Part shown: positions 26,298 through 32,706 of the stretch, piece by piece
Numbering within the stretch: the first letter of the stretch is position 1
Layout: every line of letters starts with the position of its first letter
Source: a virus
DNA: 64,000 nt
Direction: 5' to 3' (one strand)
Virus record (IMG/VR): IMGVR_UViG_3300036790_000500
Location: 1 to 64,000 of that record
The notes under the pieces: model-generated
What the model saw: only the letters and a program-made list of their open reading frames with translations
Database searches by the model: none
Told to the model about the DNA's origin: nothing
Made by a program: the position numbers and the translations under genes

Positions 26298-26639
26298 ATG
26301 AAATCAATCCTTCTCTCCCTTCTCATTTGCCTGGCGGCATGCGCTAGCCTCGACCGCAGTGACAACCCCCAGGCCGCGCCGCCCGCTGACGCTGAATCCA
26401 GTCCGGTCGGTTCTGATGCGAGCATGCCTCCTCCGCCGCCCCCTCCTCCCATCGATGCCTCGATTCCCGAGGACGCTCCCGAGCAGCCGGACGCGGGGTG
26501 CCACACCGGCTGTACCTGCGACAGCGACTGCTCCCACGGAGAGTACTGCGTGAGCGGGACCTGCGAGCGGAAGTGCGGTTGCATGGAGGACTGCCCGTCG
26601 GGGTACTCCTGTGACCGCGGCTACTGCGAACTCAAGTAG
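26298..26639 (+). CDS. Proline-rich, cysteine-rich lipoprotein
   Basis: 113 residues. MKSILLSLLICLAACASLDR has a lipobox LAAC. An Asp/Ala/Pro linker with eight consecutive prolines is followed by a Cys-rich module, CHTGCTCDSDCSHGEYC and CGCMEDCPSGYSC, with about twelve cysteines in a repeated C-x3-C-x-C-x3-C pattern. Such linkers and Cys modules are common in Myxococcota lipoproteins. It lies 4 nt after the beta-barrel gene, so the two are probably co-expressed. Confidence 0.75.
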   Translation: MKSILLSLLICLAACASLDRSDNPQAAPPADAESSPVGSDASMPPPPPPPPIDASIPEDAPEQPDAGCHTGCTCDSDCSHGEYCVSGTCERKCGCMEDCPSGYSCDRGYCELK

Positions 26640-26707
26640 CCGTTGACGGTCTCCGGCCCGGCTCCCACGTGAAGACCGTGTGGGATGAGAAAAACCGGGT
26701 TAACTCT
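26640..26707 (+). terminator. Nested hairpin after the lipoprotein gene
   Basis: CCCGG/CCGGG around TCCCAC/GTGGGA (about 26657-26699). No T-run; may act as terminator or protect the mRNA end. Confidence 0.35.
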
Positions 26708-26776
26708 GCGGGTGGCGTAAGGTACGCCGCGACGTTGCCAACGTAGCACCAGCCGGTTCGATTCCGGTCGCCCGCT
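26708..26776 (+). tRNA. tRNA-Gly(GCC)
   Basis: Acceptor GCGGGTG/CGCCCGC, D arm GCGT/ACGC, anticodon loop TTGCCAA, T arm GCCGG-TTCGATT-CCGGT. Confidence 0.87.
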
Positions 26777-26787
26777 CCGCTCTCGAT

Positions 26788-27036
26788 TCAGTTCGCCGTT
26801 TCGATGCTCTCGGCCTCACCCAGGACGCAACCGAAACTCGCCGCGAAGTGCTCCATCGACGAGTATCGAACTCCCTCGGCCTCGAACGTCCCGTCCTCCT
26901 TCTCCCAGACGATGAAGGAGGGAGAACCACAGAACGGTCCGGTGGAGTGCAACTCGAACATGTACTCCCGACCGCTGGGAGTGGAGAGCAACACGCGGTA
27001 CTTCTTTCCGACTGCGGTTGAAATCAGGACCGGCAT
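26788..27036 (-). CDS. Small hypothetical protein, 82 aa, opposite strand
   Basis: The only minus-strand gene in the tRNA region. Start at 27036, 6 nt after a TATGAT box, with GAGGGA in between; the ORF start at 27057 lies inside the promoter. Strand-rich N-terminus (VLISTAVGKKYRVLLSTPSG) and a helical C-terminus. Function unknown. Confidence 0.65.
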   Translation of the reverse strand: MPVLISTAVGKKYRVLLSTPSGREYMFELHSTGPFCGSPSFIVWEKEDGTFEAEGVRYSSMEHFAASFGCVLGEAESIETAN

Positions 27037-27042
27037 TCCCTC

Positions 27043-27054
27043 ATCATACCGCAA
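27043..27054 (-). promoter_or_regulatory. Putative promoter (TTGCGGTATGAT)
   Basis: Minus strand -10 TATGAT at 27048-27043 preceded by TTGCGG, 6 nt before the ATG at 27036. Confidence 0.5.
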
Positions 27055-27061
27055 CACTTTT

Positions 27062-27138
27062 GGCGTCGTCGTTCAACGGACAACAAGGACCGCGGCCTTT
27101 CACCCCGCAGATGCAGGGTTCGACTCCCTCCGACGCCA
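27062..27138 (+). tRNA. tRNA-Glu(TTC)
   Basis: Acceptor GGCGTCG/CGACGCC, anticodon loop CTTTCAC flanked by GCGG/CCGC, T arm CAGGG-TTCGACT-CCCTC. Confidence 0.82.
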
Positions 27139-27160
27139 CCACCAGCAGCATCACCATCAC

Positions 27161-27231
27161 GCACGGCACCTGGCGGCCAGGCTAACGGTTGCAACCCGTT
27201 AAGGACTCGGTTCGACCCCGAGGCTCGTGCT
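27161..27231 (+). tRNA. tRNA-Cys(GCA)
   Basis: Anticodon arm AACGG-TTGCAAC-CCGTT, T arm CTCGG-TTCGACC-CCGAG, acceptor GCACGGC/CTCGTGC with one mismatch, CCA encoded. Confidence 0.82.
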
Positions 27232-27235
27232 CCAT

Positions 27236-27307
27236 GCCTCCGTCGCCCAACGGACAGGGTCCCGCTCTTCTAAAGCGGCAGTGGGGGTTCGAGTCCTCCC
27301 GGAGGCG
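27236..27307 (+). tRNA. tRNA-Arg(TCT)
   Basis: Acceptor GCCTCCG/CGGAGGC, anticodon arm CCGCT-CTTCTAA-AGCGG, T loop TTCGAGT, CCA encoded. Confidence 0.9.
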
Positions 27308-27320
27308 CCACTTAACTACG

Positions 27321-27770
27321 ATGCGTTACCAAGAGAAGTCCTGGAGTTGCGGAGCGGCCTCGCTGGCGAACGCCTGCCGGGCCCTCGGTAAGCGGGTCTC
27401 GGAGCGTCGCATGCGGGCCCTCTGCGGAACGAACGAGAACGGGACCGACGAGGCGGAGTTGATTCAGGCGGCGCGGGCCCTCGGCCTCACCGCTACGGAG
27501 TTCAAGGGAGCCGACAAGGGGGCCGCCTGGGCCTACGTCAGAGCACAACTCCTAGAGGGTCGGCCCTCCCTCCTCTGCGTCGAGCAGTGGCAGCACTGGA
27601 TTGCAGCGGTCGGCATCGTCGGTGACAAGGTCATCGTGATTGACCCCGCGAACACGGTCAGGAACATCGCTGAGAACGGTGTCTGGACGATGAACCGCAA
27701 CGAACTCGGAAAGACCTGGCGGTCCAGGGACCCCCAGGAGCCCTTCTATGTGCTTACCGTAGGAAAGTGA
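27321..27770 (+). CDS. Stand-alone C39-type cysteine peptidase
   Basis: 149 residues. SWSCGAASLANACRALGKRV carries the nucleophile Cys10, HWIAAVG the His92 and VIVIDPAN the Asp108: the catalytic triad order of C39 peptidases, which normally cleave double-glycine leaders of bacteriocins as the N-terminal domain of ABC exporters. Here no transporter is attached and no signal peptide is visible, so it acts in the cytoplasm. It begins 14 nt after tRNA-Arg(TCT), with no ribosome site, and is enclosed by tRNAs. The substrate is unknown. Confidence 0.75.
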   Translation: MRYQEKSWSCGAASLANACRALGKRVSERRMRALCGTNENGTDEAELIQAARALGLTATEFKGADKGAAWAYVRAQLLEGRPSLLCVEQWQHWIAAVGIVGDKVIVIDPANTVRNIAENGVWTMNRNELGKTWRSRDPQEPFYVLTVGK

Positions 27771-27832
27771 CTACCTCATAGGGGCAGCGTTTCCATCACC
27801 TCTCAGACAAAACGAGAGTGGCTACAGAGCAA
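27771..27832 (+). other. Spacer with hairpin
   Basis: CTCTC/GAGAG hairpin (about 27800-27818) between the peptidase and tRNA-Met. Confidence 0.35.
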
Positions 27833-27903
27833 GCCAGCGAGGCCCGGGCGGCCTGGCCTGTTTCATAAGCAGGACCGCAGCGGTTCGACTCCGCTCGTTG
27901 GCA
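27833..27903 (+). tRNA. tRNA-Met(CAT), second copy
   Basis: Acceptor GCCAGCG/CGTTGGC, anticodon arm CCTGT-TTCATAA-GCAGG, T arm AGCGG-TTCGACT-CCGCT. Could be an Ile2-type tRNA after modification of C34. Confidence 0.82.
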
Positions 27904-27911
27904 CGAAGACT

Positions 27912-27995
27912 CGGATGGTAAACCCACGCGGCGTGGGGCGCGCCCGCTAAGCGACGCAAGGCGAAAGTCAGGGGTTCGATTCCTCTACCATCCGC
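27912..27995 (+). tRNA. tRNA-Ser(GCT), atypical C33
   Basis: Acceptor CGGATGG/CCATCCG, loop CCGCTAA with C at position 33, extra arm closed by GAC/GTC, T arm AGGGG-TTCGATT-CCTCT. Last tRNA of the array. Confidence 0.65.
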
Positions 27996-28096
27996 AAACC
28001 AATAGAACAGCCGCGATGCACAAAAAGGCGTCCTCACGCGTCCTCTACTTAACTACTTAAAACATACTAACTCCCAAGAGATAGACGAACCAATAC

Positions 28097-28121
28097 CGGC
28101 CCGGTCCAAAAGACCGGGCCG
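28097..28121 (+). terminator. Strong terminator hairpin after the tRNA array
   Basis: CGGCCCGGTC-CAAAA-GACCGGGCCG, a 10-bp perfect stem, followed by TTGCTGT. It separates the tRNA array from the 28.1-kb gene cluster. Confidence 0.65.
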
Positions 28122-28168
28122 TTGCTGTCCATATGGACTATAGACGCGGGTGAGGCTACGTACCCCGC

Positions 28169-28501
28169 ATGCCCACTACTGAGAACGAAGTGAAGACCGA
28201 GACTGTGAACCCCCTTGAGACGAGAGTCCGTGAACTCGAGGCGGAACTGAAGTCCGTGAGGGACAAGCACGACTACCAGGAGCGCCGAGCCGACGAGGCC
28301 GAGAGGAAACTGAAGGCCAAGCCGACGGCAAAGGGAGTCACCGAGGACAACGTGGTCATCCTCGATGGGAAGGTCCATCCCATCGTGAACACCTATCGCG
28401 CCGACAACACAAACGCTGACGTCAAGCGCGGCTACGTCCCCGAGAACGAGACCCTCGTTCACATCGGGGTTCAGCACGCCGGCTTCACCAGACGGAAGTA
28501 A
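28169..28501 (+). CDS. Hypothetical coiled-coil protein, 110 aa
   Basis: Residues 15-52 (LETRVRELEAELKSVRDKHD and on) form a heptad coiled coil; the C-terminal half is a small mixed domain. No ribosome site is visible before the ATG. It lies 9 nt before the PD-(D/E)XK nuclease gene. Function unknown. Confidence 0.6.
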   Translation: MPTTENEVKTETVNPLETRVRELEAELKSVRDKHDYQERRADEAERKLKAKPTAKGVTEDNVVILDGKVHPIVNTYRADNTNADVKRGYVPENETLVHIGVQHAGFTRRK

Positions 28502-28510
28502 GATACCGGG

Positions 28511-29458
28511 GTGACCCGGGTCCATCTTCCGTTATACGGCCAACTCAAAGAACACGTCTCCTTCAGTGAACTTCGGCTCTTCAACGAGTGCAACTGGAAG
28601 TGGTTCCTCAGGAAGGTCGCCGCTGTCGTGGCGGACGACGACCGCTCGTTCCAGATGGATTTCGGCAAAGCGGTCCACGCAGGTATGGAACTTCTATACT
28701 CCAGTGGACCGAAGGCCGGCGACGCTGTCGAGGCGAGCCTCTTAGCCTCGAAAATCTACGATGAGGCCCTGGTCCAGTACGGCCTGGGTTCCGTTCCTGA
28801 GTTGCATCCCTCCGACCTCAAGGAGGCTCTTAGGATTAGGGACCTGCTCCCGAAGATATTCGCGGACGCTCTGCTCTGCCCCGACCTTCAGGACATCCGT
28901 CCGCTGAGGTCTGAGTTACAGTTGATGGAGCCCATTCAGCGGACGGATGGGCTCGAGGTGAAGTTTAAGGGCTTCATCGACATCATCTACGTCAAGAAAC
29001 TGAAGACGAAGTCGGTCATCTACATCGCTGACTTCAAGACCTGTCAGTGGGGATGGCAGGCCGGGAAGTTCGATGACATCGAGGTCATCTCACAGATACT
29101 TCTCTACAAGCACTTCTTCTGCAAGTTGACCGGGGCCGACCCAAGGAACGTGACGGTGGCCTTCATCCTCCTCAAGAAGAGACCCAAGAGGCTCTCAAAG
29201 AAGGGCGAGGAGCCGGTGGTCTATGACCTGAGCGTCGACGTCTGCAAGGTCGGTGGCGGTCCCAAGGCAACGAACAGGGCCTTGGACTACCTGCAGACCT
29301 CAGTCACCGCGATGCACTCGTACAGTTACGAGCAGAACTTTAACGTCTGTAAGCGTGTCTGGACGGACCAGGAGACAGGAGAGGAACGGAAAGCAGTCTG
29401 CCAGTACCTGGGCACTGACGACTGTCCGGGGTCTGCGGAGGTTCGGTCGGTTACTTAG
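28511..29458 (+). CDS. PD-(D/E)XK nuclease, RecB/Cas4-type, with four Fe-S-like cysteines
   Basis: 315 residues, GTG start. VSFSELRLFNECNWKWFL (17-33) is the RecB-family N-terminal motif; FGKAVHAGMELLY (51-63) supplies the His; GFIDII (D157) and IADFKTC (D174, K176) form the PD-(D/E)XK centre; QILLYKHFF is the trailing QxxxY motif. C27 plus C280, C297 and C305 match the one-plus-three cysteine arrangement of Fe-S nucleases such as Cas4 and AddB. Probably a DNA exonuclease for recombination or replication. Confidence 0.85.
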   Translation: MTRVHLPLYGQLKEHVSFSELRLFNECNWKWFLRKVAAVVADDDRSFQMDFGKAVHAGMELLYSSGPKAGDAVEASLLASKIYDEALVQYGLGSVPELHPSDLKEALRIRDLLPKIFADALLCPDLQDIRPLRSELQLMEPIQRTDGLEVKFKGFIDIIYVKKLKTKSVIYIADFKTCQWGWQAGKFDDIEVISQILLYKHFFCKLTGADPRNVTVAFILLKKRPKRLSKKGEEPVVYDLSVDVCKVGGGPKATNRALDYLQTSVTAMHSYSYEQNFNVCKRVWTDQETGEERKAVCQYLGTDDCPGSAEVRSVT

Positions 29459-29461
29459 GAC

Positions 29462-30097
29462 GTGGCTCTCATCTACTGTTTAGTTGACCCTCGTGACGGT
29501 GCGATTCGTTACATTGGACAGACGTACAACGAGGCTCGTCGACGCAAGGAATACGGTGGATACCGTCGTGCTGGCGGCGGACACGTTTGGAACTGGTTGC
29601 GTTCCGTCAAGGATGGCGGATTGCAACCGACGTTCGTCCCTGTCGAGTACATCGATGACGCAACCGATGACATCCTTGACGATGCTGAGATAGGTTGGCA
29701 CTCGCTTTTCGCGGAACACGGTTACGACCTGACCAATGACATTCGAGCACTCGGTCGGTCGAATGGGAAACGTCGTGGAGCCGCCATCAAGGCAGCAAAG
29801 TCTGGTTCTGGCTGGGACAAAACGACCAAGAACTATGCTCGTGGAGAGCGCAATCCAAGGACGGGTAAACCCGGTACCATGCTTGGCAAGACGCTTTCGC
29901 TGACTGCACTCGTGAAGATACGTAAGAGGGTTCGGTGTGTCGAGGACGGACTCACATTCTCTCACGGACAAACCGCAGGTGAGTTCTATGGAATCCACCC
30001 TGCCTCCGTGAAGTGGTCTGCTCGTCATCGAAGACGGACCAAGACCGAAAACGGTCAATGGATACACTTCGAGTACGTTGAGGACGGTGCAGAATGA
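29462..30097 (+). CDS. GIY-YIG homing endonuclease
   Basis: 211 residues, GTG start. IYCLVDPRDGAIRYIGQT (4-21) is the GIY-YIG pair and RRRKEYGG the catalytic Arg region; a linker follows, then RVRCVEDGLTFSHGQTAGEF, a NUMOD/IENR1-like DNA-binding repeat. GC content and codon use are lower than the neighbours. Free-standing homing endonucleases of this type spread between related phages. It overlaps the next gene by four bases. Confidence 0.85.
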   Translation: MALIYCLVDPRDGAIRYIGQTYNEARRRKEYGGYRRAGGGHVWNWLRSVKDGGLQPTFVPVEYIDDATDDILDDAEIGWHSLFAEHGYDLTNDIRALGRSNGKRRGAAIKAAKSGSGWDKTTKNYARGERNPRTGKPGTMLGKTLSLTALVKIRKRVRCVEDGLTFSHGQTAGEFYGIHPASVKWSARHRRRTKTENGQWIHFEYVEDGAE

Positions 30098-31425
30098 GTG
30101 AGCGGAGGAAACTATTGTGGCTGGCCGACCATGCCCTGATACCGAGCGGCGTCGGGATACAGGTCAAATATGCGATGGAAGGTCTCATCAAGACTGGGAA
30201 GTATCAGGTCTTCCAACTCGGCGGAGCCATCAAGCATCACGACTATCGTCTTCAGTGCGTGGCCCCTGAGGTTTACGGCGACGGTACATGGCTCATCCAA
30301 CCGGTCGACGGGCACGGAAACAAGGAGATACTGCGGAAACACCTTGCGGAGTACAAGCCTGATGCGTTAGTCCTCACGACCGACCCGCGCTTCTTCTACT
30401 GGGTTTGGGAGATGGAGGACGAGATTCGAGCCGTCTGTCCCATCGTCTATTGGCACGTCTGGGACAACGACCCCATCCCCGAGTTCAACCGACCAATCTA
30501 CGAAGCGACCGACCACATCATTTCTCTTAGTCTGAAGACCCACGGCATCATGCAGGGCCTCGGTCTCCCAGCCGAACGCTTCAGTTACGTTCCGCATGCA
30601 GAACCGAGTGAGTTGTTCAAGCCGTTGCCCGATGATGAGGTGATTCAGGCTAGGCAGAAGAGTTTCGGTCCGTTCGCGGACAGGGAGTTCATCGTGATGT
30701 GGAACAACCGGAATGCCCGCCGAAAGATGACCGGTGATGTGATTGAGAGTTTCGCCAGGCTGACCAAGAAGGTCGGCCGACACAAGTGCGCTCTCCTCAT
30801 GCACACGGCGGCCGGTGACCAGGAGGGCCAGGACGTTCATTCCGTCGTGAGGAAACTCGGCGTGGAGGACCTCCTCATCATGTCAGAGGCGCGGGTCACA
30901 CCGGAGCAGTTGAACGTGATGTACAACTGCGCGGACGTCGTGCTCAACATCTCGTCTAACGAGGGGTTCGGTTTGGGAACGCTTGAGGCCCTGTACGCTG
31001 GCACTCCCATCGTGGTAAACATGACGGGCGGCCTGCAGTTTCAGGCCGGCGACTGGTGGTGTGACCTCGAGGACTTCAGTGACCAGGACAAACTCACGAA
31101 GGTCGCTCGCTCTCGCCGGTCCAGTCACCGCTGGTGGGGTGAACCGGTCTTTCCGGCGGCTCGTAACCTCGTGGGCTCGCAGCAGGTCCCGTACATCTAC
31201 GACGACCGCGTCAACGACCAACAGGTCGCCGATGCCCTTGAGAAGGTCTTCAAGTTGGGTCGAAAGGGCCGGAAGAAACTGGGTCTCGAGGCTCGAGAGT
31301 GGGCCCTCAAGGCCTTCGGTATGCAATCAATGATTGAGGGATGGGACAGGGCCCTGACATCGGCCATCGACCGGCACGCTGATGTCCGTGGTAAAATGGG
31401 TCAGGTCCGTGTCGCTGCTCTCTAA
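30094..31425 (+). CDS. Glycosyltransferase, GT4-like (GT-B fold)
   Basis: 443 residues. N-terminal LLWLADHALIPSGVGIQVKY, linker, then the C-terminal donor domain with FIVMWNNRNARRKM, LNVMYNCADVVLNISSNEGF and GLGTLEALYAGTPIVVN (E-x7-E type GT4 block). GT-B retaining transferases use a nucleotide sugar. First glycosyltransferase of the cassette; ATGA overlap with the homing endonuclease gene. Confidence 0.85.
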   Translation: MSERRKLLWLADHALIPSGVGIQVKYAMEGLIKTGKYQVFQLGGAIKHHDYRLQCVAPEVYGDGTWLIQPVDGHGNKEILRKHLAEYKPDALVLTTDPRFFYWVWEMEDEIRAVCPIVYWHVWDNDPIPEFNRPIYEATDHIISLSLKTHGIMQGLGLPAERFSYVPHAEPSELFKPLPDDEVIQARQKSFGPFADREFIVMWNNRNARRKMTGDVIESFARLTKKVGRHKCALLMHTAAGDQEGQDVHSVVRKLGVEDLLIMSEARVTPEQLNVMYNCADVVLNISSNEGFGLGTLEALYAGTPIVVNMTGGLQFQAGDWWCDLEDFSDQDKLTKVARSRRSSHRWWGEPVFPAARNLVGSQQVPYIYDDRVNDQQVADALEKVFKLGRKGRKKLGLEAREWALKAFGMQSMIEGWDRALTSAIDRHADVRGKMGQVRVAAL

Positions 31426-31434
31426 AGGAAATCC

Positions 31435-31728
31435 ATGAAATACACGCTCGAACCCAAGAACAAACTCCTCGTGATTAAGCCGCTTGAGAGCGACAGCAAG
31501 ATAGGAGCCCTGTTCATTCCGTCGACCGCTAACCACGGCGCCTATCGCCAGGCCGTCATCGTGGCGGTTGCCGATGACGTGGAGCCGGCCCTCAAACTCA
31601 ATCCCGGTGATAGGGTCATCTACGATACCATCGGTCAGATTGATGTGCGGGTCGGAAACCAGGGCTTCTCGCTCGTTTCATCGAAGAACGTGCAGTCGGT
31701 CATCCACCAAACGCACGGGGACGAGTAA
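31435..31728 (+). CDS. GroES-like cochaperonin
   Basis: 97 residues, the Cpn10 length. The fold pattern KNKLLVIKPLESDSKIGALF, the flexible loop region, RQAVIVAVADDV and LNPGDRVIYDTIGQIDVRVG match GroES/gp31-type proteins. T4-like phages use such a protein with host GroEL to fold the capsid protein. Good ribosome site (AAAGGAAATCC). Confidence 0.8.
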   Translation: MKYTLEPKNKLLVIKPLESDSKIGALFIPSTANHGAYRQAVIVAVADDVEPALKLNPGDRVIYDTIGQIDVRVGNQGFSLVSSKNVQSVIHQTHGDE

Positions 31729-32706
31729 ATGGCCGTCCTCGTGACCGGCGCCGCCGGCTTCATAGGCTCCAACCTCGTCGATGAGTTGATGACCCAAGGC
31801 TTTCAGGTTCTCGCTCTTGATGACCTCTCCGAGGGCAGGATGGAGAACCTTGAGCGCTGGCGCGGCCACAAGAACTTCCAGTTCATTCGTGGGTCGATAC
31901 TGGATTACGATACAGTCCGTCGTGCCGCCGATAACACGGCCTGCGTCTTCCATTTGGCAGCGGATTCTCGAATTCAGACAGGAATCGCAGACCCTCGTCA
32001 CTCGATTGAAACGAACGTCGTGGGAACGGCCAACGTGGCCGAGGCGGCCCGACAGGGTGGTTGTCCGCGCATCGTTTACTCAGCCAGTTCCTCGGCCTAC
32101 GGTCGTAAGAACGAGCCACCGATGGTCGAGGACATGCCGACAGACTGTCTCAACCCGTACTCGATGTCGAAGAAGGCGGGCGAGGACGTCATGGACGTCT
32201 ATAATCGCCTCTATGGAATCAGCACCGTCAGCCTCCGGTACTTCAACGTTTACGGTCCCCGTCATCAGGAGGAGGGCCGGTACGCCACCGTCATCGCCAT
32301 TTTCCGACGGCAGTTGCGAATGGGGCAGATGATGACCGTAGTCGGCGACGGTACCCAGCGCCGGGACTTCACCTTCGTCGGGGACGTGGTCCGGGCCAAC
32401 ATGCTCGCCATGATGAACCGAGAGGCGACCGGCGTCTTCAACATCGGAACCGGTACAAACTTTAGCGTGAATGAACTTGCCGCGCTCATCGATGGCGACA
32501 AGTACGGGACCAACTGGATGAACAAGGTCGAGTACGTCCCTCCTCGTCTGGGCGAGGCCAGCGTCACGCTGGCAGATAACACCAAGGCCTGGAACGTCCT
32601 CGGCTGGAAGCCGCAAGTGTCACTCGAGCAGGGCCTCGATGTCATCGATGTGTATGAGAAGAAGATGGGTGCCGGCTCCAGTCGCATCATCCTGGCGGGG
32701 CGCTGA
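31729..32706 (+). CDS. NAD-dependent nucleotide-sugar epimerase/dehydratase
   Basis: 325 residues. TGAAGFIGSN (6-15) is the Rossmann dinucleotide site; SASSSAYG and Y144-x3-K148 (YSMSK) form the catalytic triad of extended short-chain dehydrogenases. Closest in pattern to UDP-glucose 4-epimerase-type and heptose epimerase enzymes; the precise substrate cannot be told. It joins the GroES-like gene without a gap and overlaps the next gene by one base. Confidence 0.88.
   Translation: MAVLVTGAAGFIGSNLVDELMTQGFQVLALDDLSEGRMENLERWRGHKNFQFIRGSILDYDTVRRAADNTACVFHLAADSRIQTGIADPRHSIETNVVGTANVAEAARQGGCPRIVYSASSSAYGRKNEPPMVEDMPTDCLNPYSMSKKAGEDVMDVYNRLYGISTVSLRYFNVYGPRHQEEGRYATVIAIFRRQLRMGQMMTVVGDGTQRRDFTFVGDVVRANMLAMMNREATGVFNIGTGTNFSVNELAALIDGDKYGTNWMNKVEYVPPRLGEASVTLADNTKAWNVLGWKPQVSLEQGLDVIDVYEKKMGAGSSRIILAGR

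Noticed and set aside
27138-27160. CAC/CAT-rich stretch that looks like a His-tag from a vector
   Set aside because: Only a short coincidence in a spacer between two tRNAs; no vector sequence nearby.
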